Assembly (NCBI GenBank): GCA_028689195.1
Contig: JAQTWR010000037.1
Coordinates: 1-12,699, forward strand
Origin: Anaerolineales bacterium
Lineage (GTDB): Bacteria > Chloroflexota > Anaerolineae > Anaerolineales > Villigracilaceae
DNA: 12,699 nt
Reading direction: 5' to 3'
In this document: piece by piece, positions 1-6,648 of the stretch
Numbering within the stretch: the stretch's first letter is position 1
Layout of the letters: each line of letters opens with the position of its first letter
Notes under the pieces: model-generated
Told to the model about the DNA's origin: nothing
Databases searched by the model: none
The model's input: the letters and a program-made list of their open reading frames with translations, nothing else
Position numbers and translations under genes: made by a program

Positions 1-303
1 ATCAACCAGCGCGGCGAGAATATCGGTTTGATTAACGCGCTGCTGCAACTCGATGACCTGCGTTTGCAGGCGCGATACTTCCGCTTCTAATTCCGCGTTG
101 CGGGCGCGTAAAGAAGCGATATCGCGCGGCGCGGTAACGAAATCTTGAAAGCCGAGATAGCGCGAAGATATCCATGTTTGTATTTCAACCCAAACCGAAC
201 TAAATTGCCTGGAAGCGCCGCCGAAGAAACCGCCGAGCGCCAGGGCAAGGATTCCCCCAACTATGAGAAAAATAATCGTCGTTTGTAAAGTGCGCGAGTT
301 CAT
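1..303 (-). CDS. mreC: MreC, rod shape-determining protein (N-terminal part, runs off the left edge)
   Basis: The first 101 codons of a minus-strand gene start at the ATG at 303-301 and stay open to the window edge. MreC is the bitopic partner of MreB; it links the cytoplasmic filament to periplasmic wall-synthesis enzymes. The visible part has the expected layout: a short polar N-terminus, one hydrophobic segment at about residues 9-29, and then from about residue 58 a heptad-like stretch rich in Leu, Glu, Gln and Arg (residues 61-92) typical of the MreC dimerising coiled coil. The beta-barrel C-terminal domain lies outside the window. The gene begins 6 bases after the mreB stop, so the two are surely co-transcribed. 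No convincing Shine-Dalgarno site precedes the ATG, so translational coupling to mreB is likely. The call rests on position plus architecture, because the conserved domain is not visible. Confidence 0.85.
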   Translation of the reverse strand, partial: MNSRTLQTTIIFLIVGGILALALGGFFGGASRQFSSVWVEIQTWISSRYLGFQDFVTAPRDIASLRARNAELEAEVSRLQTQVIELQQRVNQTDILAALVD

Positions 304-309
304 GCCGCG

Positions 310-1383
310 TTAACTGGGAATGTGGCGCGTGCTGCCGCGTTCCAAGCCGACCAAGTAACGTCCAAGTACGGGGAGGTCTTCAAAAATCATGGCTGCGCCG
401 CGCGCAACACAGGTGAGCGAATCTTCGGCGACCCAAACGCGCAACTTCAATTCGTCCGTCATGCGTTCAGCCAATCCTTGCAAGAGCGCGCCGCCGCCCG
501 CAAGGCAAATACCTACGTCCATTAAATCCGCGACGATTTCCGGCGGCACTTCGTCCAGCGCGTCGCGCACGGTGTCAATAATCACCTGCACAGAACTGGA
601 GAGCGCCTCGCGGATTTCGACGGAAGAAATTTCAACCGTCTCCGGCAGCCCCGTGACCAGATTTCGTCCGCGCACTTCCATCGTTTTTTCAGGGTGCAGC
701 GGATACGCCGAACCAATCTGCCATTTGATTTGTTCCGCGTTGCCTTCGCCGATGAGTAAATTATATTTGTTGCGAAGATACTGAACCACGTCCTGATCCA
801 TCTCGTCGCCGGCGGCGCGTAACGAACGCGATGCGACGACTCCGCTCATGGATAGCACCGCCACTTCGGTTGTTCCGCCGCCAATATCCACCACCATCGA
901 GCCGCGAATTTCTCCGACGGGCAGTCCCGCTCCCAGCGCGGCGGCGATTGGTTCTTCAATCAACATCGCTTGGCGCGCGCCCGACGCCATAACTGCGTCG
1001 TAGACCGCGCGCTTTTCCACTTCCGTTACGCCGGTGGGTAGCCCCACAATCACGCGCGGACGCGGCAAGGGAACCATGCTTTGCTCATGCACCTTGCCGA
1101 TGAAATATTCAAGCATAACGCGGGTAACGTCGAACTCGGCGATGACCCCGTCGCGAATAGGACGCACCACCATTACGTTGCTCGGCGTGCGCCCGACCAT
1201 TTCCTTTGCCTCGAGACCAATCGCCAACGGTTGACGTAATTTCTTGTCAACAGTGACCCATGAGGGTTCGTTAATCACGATCCCTTTGCCGCGAACATGC
1301 ACCAATGTGTTGGCGGTGCCGAGGTCAATGGCGATATCCAGAGAAAAAAGGCCTAACAGCCAGTTAATAGGGTTGAAGGCCAA
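310..1383 (-). CDS. mreB: MreB, actin-like rod shape-determining ATPase
   Basis: This 357-residue protein is full length for MreB, the membrane-bound actin homologue that guides elongation-phase peptidoglycan synthesis. The actin-fold motifs are present: phosphate-1 loop DLGTANT (residues 20-26), the IEEP segment (142-145) containing the catalytic Glu position, phosphate-2 loop DIGGGT (166-171) and the adenosine motif AGGGALLQGL (295-304). The N-terminus holds a short hydrophobic stretch (NWLLGLF) like the membrane-binding tip of other MreBs. The start is a TTG at 1383-1381: it gives the conserved N-terminus and follows AGGAG by 6 bases, and no in-frame ATG fits. mreC follows after 6 bases. 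The operon is divergent from degV and has its own extended -10 promoter. I see no missing motif. The assignment is firm; some genomes carry an Mbl or MreBH paralogue, but the adjacent mreC favours mreB. Confidence 0.96.
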   Translation of the reverse strand: MAFNPINWLLGLFSLDIAIDLGTANTLVHVRGKGIVINEPSWVTVDKKLRQPLAIGLEAKEMVGRTPSNVMVVRPIRDGVIAEFDVTRVMLEYFIGKVHEQSMVPLPRPRVIVGLPTGVTEVEKRAVYDAVMASGARQAMLIEEPIAAALGAGLPVGEIRGSMVVDIGGGTTEVAVLSMSGVVASRSLRAAGDEMDQDVVQYLRNKYNLLIGEGNAEQIKWQIGSAYPLHPEKTMEVRGRNLVTGLPETVEISSVEIREALSSSVQVIIDTVRDALDEVPPEIVADLMDVGICLAGGGALLQGLAERMTDELKLRVWVAEDSLTCVARGAAMIFEDLPVLGRYLVGLERGSTRHIPS

Positions 1384-1389
1384 TGCAGA

Positions 1390-1394
1390 CTCCT
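1390..1394 (-). promoter_or_regulatory. Shine-Dalgarno site that fixes the TTG start of mreB
   Basis: Reading the minus strand, AGGAG at 1394-1390 is followed by 6 bases and then TTG at 1383-1381. No ATG in this frame lies near the conserved MreB N-terminus, so this site decides the start codon. Confidence 0.8.
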
Positions 1395-1430
1395 AAGTAA
1401 AGTATCATAAAATGCGATTTCGTTCGGCGC

Positions 1431-1439
1431 ATTATACCA
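1431..1439 (-). promoter_or_regulatory. Extended -10 promoter for mreBC
   Basis: The minus strand reads TGGTATAAT at 1439-1431, a perfect TATAAT with the extended TGn element. A start about 7 bases downstream (near 1424) would give a leader of about 41 bases containing the mreB Shine-Dalgarno site. The -35 region is a poor match, as is usual for extended -10 promoters. The remainder of the divergent gap (1440-1567) presumably also holds the degV promoter, but no -35/-10 pair there is good enough to call. Confidence 0.7.
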
Positions 1440-1579
1440 TGAGGCTTAAAATTTGATTTTTTGGCGCGTAACTCTCCAACAGATAAAGAGTTATAACAGC
1501 AGGACTTTCGCGCGCCTTGCTCATCGTTTGAGGCGACAGGCGAAAACCCGAAACATAAAAATTTCCTATGGAGGAAGCC

Positions 1580-2431
1580 ATGCCCAAACTTGCAGTCGTA
1601 ACCGACAGCACCGCTTATATTCCGGACGAATATGTCAAGCGGCATAATATCACCGTCGCCCCTCAGGTCTTGATCTGGGATAACGAAACGCTTCGAGATG
1701 GCGTGGATATTCAGCCGGGCGAGTTTTATACCCGTTTGAAAACGTCGAAATCCATGCCGACCACGTCGCAGGTATCCATCGTTGATATGCAGTCCATTTT
1801 CCAATCGCTTGTGGATCAGGATTTTGAAGTGTTGGGGATTTTCATCTCGTCCAAACTTTCGGGGACTTTGCAATCGGCGATTCAAGCCAAAGAGATGATG
1901 GGCAGCGCCGGCGATAAAGTAAGCCTTGTAGACAGCCAAACCACGGCAATGGCGTTGGGCTTTCAGGCGTTGGCTGCGGTGCGCGCGTCGGAAGCGGGCG
2001 CAAGCATGAAGGACTGCGCCGAAATCGCTGCAACCGGATATCAGCGCAGCGGCATTTTCTTCGCAGTGGATACTTTGGAATTTCTGCATCGCGGCGGGCG
2101 GATTGGCGGCGCGCAGAAATTTTTCGGCACGGTGCTGAACCTGAAGCCAATTCTTGCCGTTCAAAATGGGCGCGTGGAAGGCATTGAACGCATCCGCACC
2201 AAAGGCAAAGCCATTGACCGTGTTCTCGAACTCCTTGCCGAACAGACAAAGGGAAAGTCCAATGTCCGTCTTGCTACGCTGCACGCAAACGCGGCGGAAG
2301 AAGCCAAATCCCTGCTTGACCGCGCCGTCAAGGAATTAAATCCTGTAGAAACGATTTTTACCGAAGTCAGTCCCGTCGTAGGCACGCATGCCGGTCCCGG
2401 CACAGTGGGCATTGCTTATATGTTTGACTGA
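1580..2431 (+). CDS. DegV family (FakB-like) fatty-acid-binding protein
   Basis: This 283-residue protein has the length and motifs of the DegV family. FakB members hold a fatty acid while FakA phosphorylates it, feeding exogenous acyl chains into phospholipid synthesis. Visible motifs are VTDSTAYIPDEY near the N-terminus (residues 7-18), TTSQVS (61-66, the family's TSQPS position), SSKLSGTLQSA (90-100), DSQTT (118-122), the basic loop FLHRGGRIGG (168-177) and the C-terminal THAGPGTVG (269-277). The Ser/Thr residues in SSKLSGT and TSQ line the acyl-binding pocket in known structures. I chose the ATG at 1580 because GGAGG sits just upstream at 1570-1574; an in-frame ATG at 1568 overlaps that ribosome site and is unlikely. 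The gene is divergent from mreB. No FakA (DAK-domain) gene is in the window, so the partner and exact ligand remain unknown. Confidence 0.92.
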   Translation: MPKLAVVTDSTAYIPDEYVKRHNITVAPQVLIWDNETLRDGVDIQPGEFYTRLKTSKSMPTTSQVSIVDMQSIFQSLVDQDFEVLGIFISSKLSGTLQSAIQAKEMMGSAGDKVSLVDSQTTAMALGFQALAAVRASEAGASMKDCAEIAATGYQRSGIFFAVDTLEFLHRGGRIGGAQKFFGTVLNLKPILAVQNGRVEGIERIRTKGKAIDRVLELLAEQTKGKSNVRLATLHANAAEEAKSLLDRAVKELNPVETIFTEVSPVVGTHAGPGTVGIAYMFD

Positions 2432-2553
2432 GCGCGGCTTCCGTTTGCCGCAAAGCGCGTCACAAATTCAATTTGAGGCGTAATATATTGTGAGCGTGCG
2501 TTGTCTACGGCGATGTAGTCCATTTCATTTTTTTTCTAAAGGAGAACTATCCA

Positions 2554-2751
2554 ATGAAACGCAATATGTCCAATCTTGATCGTGCCATTCGTGTCGTCCT
2601 CGCCGTTATTTTCGCTTATTTGTATTTTAGCGGAATCGTGGCTGGAACCCTCGGCGTTGTGCTGGTTGTTTTGGGAGCGGTGTTCCTGCTTACCGCGGTA
2701 ATTGGCTTTTGCCCGTTATATGTGCCCTTCAAAATTAATACAGGCAAATAA
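2554..2751 (+). CDS. Small DUF2892 (YgaP transmembrane-like) membrane protein
   Basis: This 65-residue protein has a basic amphipathic start with the family's Asp-Arg pair (residues 9-10), two closely spaced hydrophobic segments (about 13-29 and 32-51) and a terminal GFCPLY motif (51-56). That pattern matches DUF2892, the two-helix membrane domain best known from the C-terminus of the rhodanese YgaP. Its function as a free protein is not established. The start at 2554 follows AAAGGAGA with good spacing. Charges at both ends predict a helical hairpin with both termini inside the cell. A strong terminator follows directly, and then a thioredoxin that carries the same domain at its C-terminus. 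The neighbouring pair suggests a shared membrane role, possibly linked to thiol or persulfide chemistry, but that is inference. The single conserved Cys (53) lies at the membrane edge. Confidence 0.85.
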   Translation: MKRNMSNLDRAIRVVLAVIFAYLYFSGIVAGTLGVVLVVLGAVFLLTAVIGFCPLYVPFKINTGK

Positions 2752-2757
2752 ATCTGC

Positions 2758-2800
2758 AACCCCCTAAAGGCGTTATAAACTTTTAGGGGGTTCTTTTTCT
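2758..2800 (+). terminator. Rho-independent terminator after the DUF2892 gene, overlapping the leader of the thioredoxin gene
   Basis: An 11-bp perfect stem is formed by AACCCCCTAAA (2758-2768) and TTTAGGGGGTT (2782-2792) around a 13-base loop. A C-T5-CTT tail (2793-2800) follows. The next start codon is at 2802, so the 3' arm and T-run form the immediate upstream region of the thioredoxin gene. The only purine-rich candidate ribosome site (AGGGGG, 2785-2790) is inside the stem. Confidence 0.9.
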
Positions 2801-2801
2801 T

Positions 2802-3302
2802 ATGAACAAAATAGATTTTCAACAAAAAATTTCGCAATCTGACAAGCCCGTCATCGTTGATTTTTGGGCGGGTTGGTGCGCTCCGTGCATGATGACCAAA
2901 CCGATTCTCGAAAAACTCGCCAAAGAATATGATGACAGGGTTCAATTCATGCCGATCAACGCGGATGACTCGCGCGAAGTTCTTGAACAATTCAGGGTTT
3001 TCGGAATCCCGACTGTGATCACGCTCCGCAACGGGAAGGAAGTGGGGCGCGTGACCGGCGCGCAGAACGAAGCAAACTATCGCGCCATGTTTGACGCGCT
3101 GGCTGAGGGCAGGGAAGTCAAAGTTCCGCTTACGCCGTTTGACCGTATGCTGCGACTCGGAGCAGGCGGATTATTTATGGTTATCGGTATTTCAACGGGC
3201 AGTTGGCTTCTTGGCGTCATCGGCGCAATTCTCGCTTTTATGGGGATTTATGACCGATGCCCCTTGTGGAACGCAATTACGGGCATGTTCAAACGCAAGT
3301 AA
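2802..3302 (+). CDS. Thioredoxin fused to a C-terminal DUF2892 membrane hairpin
   Basis: Residues 1 to about 108 form a thioredoxin domain: the active site is WCAPC (25-29; Ala replaces the usual Gly), the cis-proline is in GIPT (68-71), and a Gly-rich strand pair follows. At 166 residues the protein is about 55-60 longer than a plain thioredoxin. The extension (about 113-162) has a Phe-Asp-Arg start, two hydrophobic segments (119-132 and 135-149) and DRCPLW (151-156), which matches DUF2892 and resembles the free DUF2892 protein encoded just upstream. There is no signal peptide, so the thioredoxin domain should face the cytoplasm and be tethered to the inner membrane. It probably reduces disulfides near the membrane; a partner is not evident. 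The start at 2802 sits against the upstream terminator and lacks a normal Shine-Dalgarno site, although the N-terminus (MNKIDFQQKI) looks natural. Confidence 0.9.
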   Translation: MNKIDFQQKISQSDKPVIVDFWAGWCAPCMMTKPILEKLAKEYDDRVQFMPINADDSREVLEQFRVFGIPTVITLRNGKEVGRVTGAQNEANYRAMFDALAEGREVKVPLTPFDRMLRLGAGGLFMVIGISTGSWLLGVIGAILAFMGIYDRCPLWNAITGMFKRK

Positions 3303-3328
3303 TCCCACCCTCGCGATAAAGTTTACGC

Positions 3329-3360
3329 GCGGCTTCGGATTCGTTCGAAGCCGCTTTGTT
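3329..3360 (+). terminator. Hairpin terminator after the thioredoxin gene
   Basis: GCGGCTTCG (3329-3337) pairs with CGAAGCCGC (3346-3354) as a perfect 9-bp stem with an 8-base loop. The tail TTTGTT (3355-3360) runs straight into the -10 element of the next gene. Confidence 0.8.
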
Positions 3361-3369
3361 TGCTATAAT
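3361..3369 (+). promoter_or_regulatory. Extended -10 promoter of udk, predicting a leaderless transcript
   Basis: TGCTATAAT at 3361-3369 is a perfect TATAAT with an upstream TG. Only 6 bases separate it from the ATG at 3376, so transcription would normally begin at or within a base or two of the start codon. No Shine-Dalgarno site is possible in that space. The -35 region lies within the upstream terminator hairpin and matches poorly. Confidence 0.65.
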
Positions 3370-3375
3370 CGCGCT

Positions 3376-3996
3376 ATGAGTCATATCACCCCACTTGTTA
3401 TCGGCATCGCAGGCGGATCAGGATCGGGCAAAACCACCGTCGCAAAAGAAATCCTCAATCGCGTCGGCGCGGATCGTATCGCTTACCTTCAACACGATTC
3501 GTATTACAAAGACTTGAGCGGATTGCCGCCAACGCTGCGGCAGGAAATCAATTTTGATCATCCGCATTCTCTCGAAACCGAGCTGCTTATCGCGCATATC
3601 GAAACCTTGCGCGAACGCCGTTCCGTCGAAGTTCCCATTTACGATTTTTCAACGCACAGCCGCACAGCGCAGACTTTTACCGTCTCGCCGCGCGGCGTGA
3701 TACTCGTCGAGGGAATTCTTATCTTTGCAGAACCTGAATTACGAAAACTTTTCGACGTAAAGATTTTCGTAGATACCGACGCCGACCTGCGCTTCATTCG
3801 TCGCTTATATCGCGATATTACCGAGCGCGGGCGCACGACAGAATCGGTCATCAAACAATATCAGGATACCGTGCGCCCCATGCACCTCGAATTTGTGGAG
3901 CCGTCCAAACGCTACGCGGATGTAATCATCCCCGAAGGCGGATTCAATACCGCCGCGTTGGATATGGTGGTGGCAAGAATCGAATCATTATTGTAG
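3376..3996 (+). CDS. udk: Uridine kinase (uridine/cytidine monophosphokinase)
   Basis: This 206-residue cytoplasmic enzyme phosphorylates uridine or cytidine to the nucleoside monophosphate in pyrimidine salvage. The P-loop is GGSGSGKT (13-20). HDSYYKDL (40-47) holds the catalytic Asp. NFDHPHS (59-65) and [10 protein letters not shown] (87-96) are the nucleoside-binding motifs, VEGILIF (111-117) is the Walker B-like strand, and the lid carries [12 protein letters not shown] (142-153). Length and motif order match bacterial Udk. The ATG at 3376 gives the standard N-terminus; the frame is open further upstream, but that stretch overlaps the thioredoxin gene and the terminator. The gene has its own promoter and no ribosome site, so the mRNA is probably leaderless. 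It lies between two hairpin elements and is likely monocistronic. Confidence 0.95.
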   Translation: MSHITPLVIGIAGGSGSGKTTVAKEILNRVGADRIAYLQHDSYYKDLSGLPPTLRQEINFDHPHSLETELLIAHIETLRERRSVEVPIYDFSTHSRTAQTFTVSPRGVILVEGILIFAEPELRKLFDVKIFVDTDADLRFIRRLYRDITERGRTTESVIKQYQDTVRPMHLEFVEPSKRYADVIIPEGGFNTAALDMVVARIESLL

Positions 3997-4000
3997 AAAA

Positions 4001-4061
4001 CCCTCACCCCTAACGCCTCTTTCAATAAGTGAAAGGTATTTAACTCGGCAGGGGATGAGGG
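4001..4061. repeat. Bipartite intergenic inverted repeat (REP-like element; may end the udk transcript)
   Basis: The outer arms CCCTCACCCCT (4001-4011) and AGGGGATGAGGG (4050-4061) are complementary apart from one bulged base. A nested hairpin, CTTTCA (4019-4024) with TGAAAG (4030-4035), sits between them. The CCCTCACCCCTAA-type end resembles dispersed palindromic units common between bacterial genes; whether it recurs in this genome cannot be seen here. There is no T-run, so intrinsic termination is uncertain. Confidence 0.5.
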
Positions 4062-4093
4062 AGAATATCAACTCACACAAGGAGACTTTTAGA

Positions 4094-4603
4094 ATGACAA
4101 AACAATGGAATAATCCCCCCGCAATGCAGATTGACCCGACAAAGAGTTACAAGGCGCGTATGGAAACCGACAAAGGCGTTATGGTCATTGAATTGTTTGC
4201 AGATAAAGCGCCTGTGACCGTCAATAATTTTGTCTTTCTCGCGCGCGAAGGATTTTACGACGGCGTAATCTTTCATCGCGTTATCGGCAACTTCATGGCG
4301 CAAGGCGGCGACCCCACCGGCACGGGCAGGGGCGGACCCGGCTACCGCTTTCAAGATGAATTTCATCCCAGCCTGCGGCACAACAAACAAGGCGTCCTCT
4401 CTATGGCAAATGCGGGACCCGGCGCGAACGGTTCGCAGTTCTTCATTACGCATGGACCTACTCCGCATTTGGATAACAGACACACCGTCTTCGGTCAAGT
4501 TGTCGAAGGCTTGGATGTGTTGATGTCCATTCCCGAACGCGACCCGGGCAACGTCAACGCGCCCGCAGTGAAGATGATTAGTGTCTCCATCGAAGAATCC
4601 TAA
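4094..4603 (+). CDS. Cyclophilin-type peptidyl-prolyl cis-trans isomerase
   Basis: This 169-residue protein is a single cyclophilin domain that catalyses cis-trans isomerisation of Xaa-Pro bonds. The catalytic core is visible: [15 protein letters not shown] (60-74) with the active-site Arg at 62 and Gln at 70, [18 protein letters not shown] (103-120), and [15 protein letters not shown] (125-139). The CypA tryptophan position falls in the PHLD segment, as is common in bacterial cyclophilins. There is no signal peptide, so it acts in the cytoplasm. The start at 4094 follows AAGGAG by 9 bases; an in-frame ATG at 4055 overlaps the upstream palindrome and adds a non-conserved tail. Its 3' end overlaps the next gene by 23 bases, which indicates one operon with the DedA-like protein. 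Confidence 0.95.
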   Translation: MTKQWNNPPAMQIDPTKSYKARMETDKGVMVIELFADKAPVTVNNFVFLAREGFYDGVIFHRVIGNFMAQGGDPTGTGRGGPGYRFQDEFHPSLRHNKQGVLSMANAGPGANGSQFFITHGPTPHLDNRHTVFGQVVEGLDVLMSIPERDPGNVNAPAVKMISVSIEES

Positions 4604-5153
4604 GCGCTCCAGCGTTAGAACGACAATTCTTCGCGTCGTTGCGCTGATTGTCGTTGTCGCGATCACCGTTTATATTTTCAGCATCCGCGACCATGTTGAA
4701 GAATTTGCCGCGTATGGATACCCTGGCATTTTCCTCATCATGCTGATGGCAAACGCGACGGTATTTCTGCCTGCGCCGGGCGTGGCGGTAGTATTTGCCA
4801 TGGGCGGCGTTAGCGCTTTCCATCCGCTTTTGGTCGCGCTTGCAGCAGGAACGGGCGGCGCAATCGGCGAACTTTCGGGCTATCTCGCGGGCTTTAGCGG
4901 ACAAGCCATTGTCGAACGCGCCGATGTTTACGAAAAAATCAATCCGTGGATACAAAAATATGGCGGATGGGCGGTCTTGGTTCTATCCGCAATTCCCAAT
5001 CCGTTTTTTGATATAGCAGGAATTGCCGCAGGCATGGCAAAAATGCCGCTGTGGAAATTCCTGCTTTTTTGCTGGGTTGGACAAATTATAAAAATGGCGC
5101 TGTTTGCCTATGCCGGCGCCTACTCGATTGATTGGGCGATGAAATTTCTGTAA
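4581..5153 (+). CDS. DedA/VTT-domain (SNARE-associated Golgi-like) membrane protein
   Basis: This 190-residue integral membrane protein has a basic N-terminus, a first membrane segment (about 17-34) and the VTT core. The core includes a re-entrant-like stretch with FLPAPG (62-67), the [12 protein letters not shown] motif (93-104), [12 protein letters not shown] (136-147) and a final segment (about 158-182). DedA/VTT proteins are linked to lipid flipping, including recycling of undecaprenyl phosphate or phosphatidylethanolamine. The conserved Gly-Glu is present, but the Arg that precedes the Pro in many DedA proteins is Ser here (136). The start is a GTG at 4581 inside the cyclophilin gene, chosen because it leaves a full first membrane segment; the Shine-Dalgarno signal there is weak, so coupling is likely. 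Family membership is good; the substrate is unknown. Confidence 0.85.
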   Translation: MSPSKNPKRSSVRTTILRVVALIVVVAITVYIFSIRDHVEEFAAYGYPGIFLIMLMANATVFLPAPGVAVVFAMGGVSAFHPLLVALAAGTGGAIGELSGYLAGFSGQAIVERADVYEKINPWIQKYGGWAVLVLSAIPNPFFDIAGIAAGMAKMPLWKFLLFCWVGQIIKMALFAYAGAYSIDWAMKFL

Positions 5154-5171
5154 CGCGACATTTATGTCGCG
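5154..5171 (+). other. Short intercistronic hairpin between the DedA-like gene and the M20 peptidase gene
   Basis: CGCGACA (5154-5160) and TGTCGCG (5165-5171) form a perfect 7-bp stem with a TTTA loop. It starts one base after the stop codon and ends just before the GAGGAG ribosome site (5174-5179). It has no T-run, so it is more likely an mRNA-stabilising or coupling structure than a terminator. Confidence 0.55.
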
Positions 5172-5186
5172 ACGAGGAGACTTTCA

Positions 5187-6545
5187 ATGAGCGATTACTC
5201 AAAACTGGATTCATACATCGAAAAAAATCTCGATGAAAACTTGAAGGAACTTGCGCGTTACGTTTCGCAGCCGAGCGTCAGCGCGCAAAATCTTGGACTG
5301 AATGAATGCGCGCAAATTGTCAAAGAGATGTTGGAGAAGCGCGGCTTCGCGGCTGAGATTATCCCAACCGACGGCGCGCCCGTTGTCTTTGCGGAGCGTA
5401 GCGGCAAGAGCGATAAAACCCTGCTCATCTACAACCACTATGACGTGCAGCCGCCCGAACCGTTGGAGTTATGGGAAAGTCCGCCCTTCGAGCCAACCAT
5501 CCGCGAAGGGAAAATGTATGGGCGCGGCGTCAGCGATGACAAGAGTCATCTCACCGCGCGGCTTTTTGCGATTGACGCGATCCTTGAGCAGGATGGCGAA
5601 CTCCCGTGCAATATCAAATTTGTGATCGAAGGCGAAGAAGAAACTTCCAGCGTTCACCTGCACGATTTCGTCATGCAAAATCTGGATAAACTCAAAGCCG
5701 ACGCCTGCATTTGGGAATTCGGCGGCGTGGATCATCGCGAGACGCCCATGCAGTATCTTGGTTTGCGCGGCATTTGCTACGTGGAGCTTTCCGTCGAGTC
5801 GCTTTCAACCGACGTTCATTCCGGTTTGGGCGGCAGCATTTTTCCCAACGCGGCATGGCGGCTCGTTTGGGCGTTGAACACCTTGAAGGGCGAAGACGAG
5901 CGCGTCCGCATTCCCGGCTTTTATGACGACGTCGTTCCGCCGACCGCGCGCGATATTGAATTTATGGAAAAACTTCCCGACGTGGCGGATGAATATAAAT
6001 CGCGTTATGGCGTTAAAGAATTTATCAAAGGCTTGAAAGGCGGCGTAAATTTGAAGGTCGAGGAAGTCTTCACGCCCACTTGCACCATCTGCGGATTGAC
6101 CAGCGGCTATCAGGGCGCGGGATCGAAAACAGTGCAGCCCGCGCGCGCCTCCGCCAAAGTGGATTTCCGCCTCGTGCCAACTCAAACGCCCGCCGATATT
6201 TTGAAAAAACTCCGCGCTCATCTTGACGCGCAGGGATTCAGCGACGTGGAAATTACCTTCCTCGGAGGCGAACCTGCCGCGCGCACCGATCCCGATCATC
6301 CCTTTGTCAAACTGGTCGTAGATTGCGCAGCAGGTGTATTCGACGCGCCCATGGTCATCGTGCCGATGGTCGGCGGTTCGGGTCCCAGCTATCCCTTTGT
6401 GCATGAACTTAATTTGCCCGTCGTTACGATGGGACATGGCTACCCCGATACCCGCGCCCACGCTCCCAACGAAAACATCCGCATTGACCTGTATCTTAAA
6501 CACGCCAAACATGCCGCGCGGGTGATCGCAGAATTTTCAAAGTGA
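5187..6545 (+). CDS. M20 family metallopeptidase (carnosinase/CNDP-like dipeptidase)
   Basis: This 452-residue protein has the two-zinc M20 signature. The metal ligands are probably His84 in NHYDVQP, Asp117 in GRGVSDDKS, Glu152 in IEGEEE (Glu151 as general base), Glu177 in IWEFGG and His425 in RAHAPNE. His211 in DVHSG marks the dimerisation (lid) domain at about 190-340. The order and length fit the CNDP/ArgE-type dipeptidases that cleave dipeptides or N-acyl amino acids in the cytoplasm; no signal peptide is present. Start at 5187 follows GAGGAG with 7 bases between. It lies 33 bases after the DedA-like gene, with a hairpin between, so it may be the last gene of the cyclophilin-DedA-M20 operon. 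A short weak inverted repeat (GTGA/TCAC, 6542-6555) overlaps the stop. The exact substrate cannot be told from sequence. Confidence 0.93.
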   Translation: MSDYSKLDSYIEKNLDENLKELARYVSQPSVSAQNLGLNECAQIVKEMLEKRGFAAEIIPTDGAPVVFAERSGKSDKTLLIYNHYDVQPPEPLELWESPPFEPTIREGKMYGRGVSDDKSHLTARLFAIDAILEQDGELPCNIKFVIEGEEETSSVHLHDFVMQNLDKLKADACIWEFGGVDHRETPMQYLGLRGICYVELSVESLSTDVHSGLGGSIFPNAAWRLVWALNTLKGEDERVRIPGFYDDVVPPTARDIEFMEKLPDVADEYKSRYGVKEFIKGLKGGVNLKVEEVFTPTCTICGLTSGYQGAGSKTVQPARASAKVDFRLVPTQTPADILKKLRAHLDAQGFSDVEITFLGGEPAARTDPDHPFVKLVVDCAAGVFDAPMVIVPMVGGSGPSYPFVHELNLPVVTMGHGYPDTRAHAPNENIRIDLYLKHAKHAARVIAEFSK

Positions 6546-6590
6546 CCTTATTCACTCCAAATTTGTGACTTTCTTTTCGGGATTTGCGCT

Positions 6591-6596
6591 TATAAT
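6591..6596 (+). promoter_or_regulatory. -10 box for the CBS-ACT gene
   Basis: A perfect TATAAT lies 52 bases upstream of the ATG at 6649. The predicted leader carries GGAGG (6639-6643) 5 bases before the start, so this gene has a conventional leader. No good -35 is seen. Confidence 0.6.
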
Positions 6597-6648
6597 CGTA
6601 TTGTAATAAATTTCACAAATTGGGCTTTGTAACCCCTTGGAGGTATTT

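Noticed and set aside
1568..1579. ATG at 1568 as the degV start
   Set aside because: The GGAGG ribosome site lies within its first codons and serves the ATG at 1580, which begins at the conserved family N-terminus.
1364..2284. A 306-codon minus-strand open frame opposite degV
   Set aside because: It overlaps the well-supported DegV gene almost entirely, has an unconvincing His/Arg/Phe-rich composition and shows no recognisable motif.
2432..2553. A terminator or promoter in the gap between degV and the DUF2892 gene
   Set aside because: Only a 5-bp GCGGC/GCCGC stem without a T-run and AT-rich -10-like strings near 2480 without a matching -35 are present, too weak to call.
4055..4093. ATG at 4055 as the cyclophilin start
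   Set aside because: It sits in the palindrome arm with no ribosome site; the ATG at 4094 has AAGGAG at good spacing.
5805..6512. A 235-codon minus-strand open frame opposite the M20 peptidase
   Set aside because: It lies inside a gene with all metal ligands intact, has no recognisable motif, and is expected by chance from the codon bias of the real gene.
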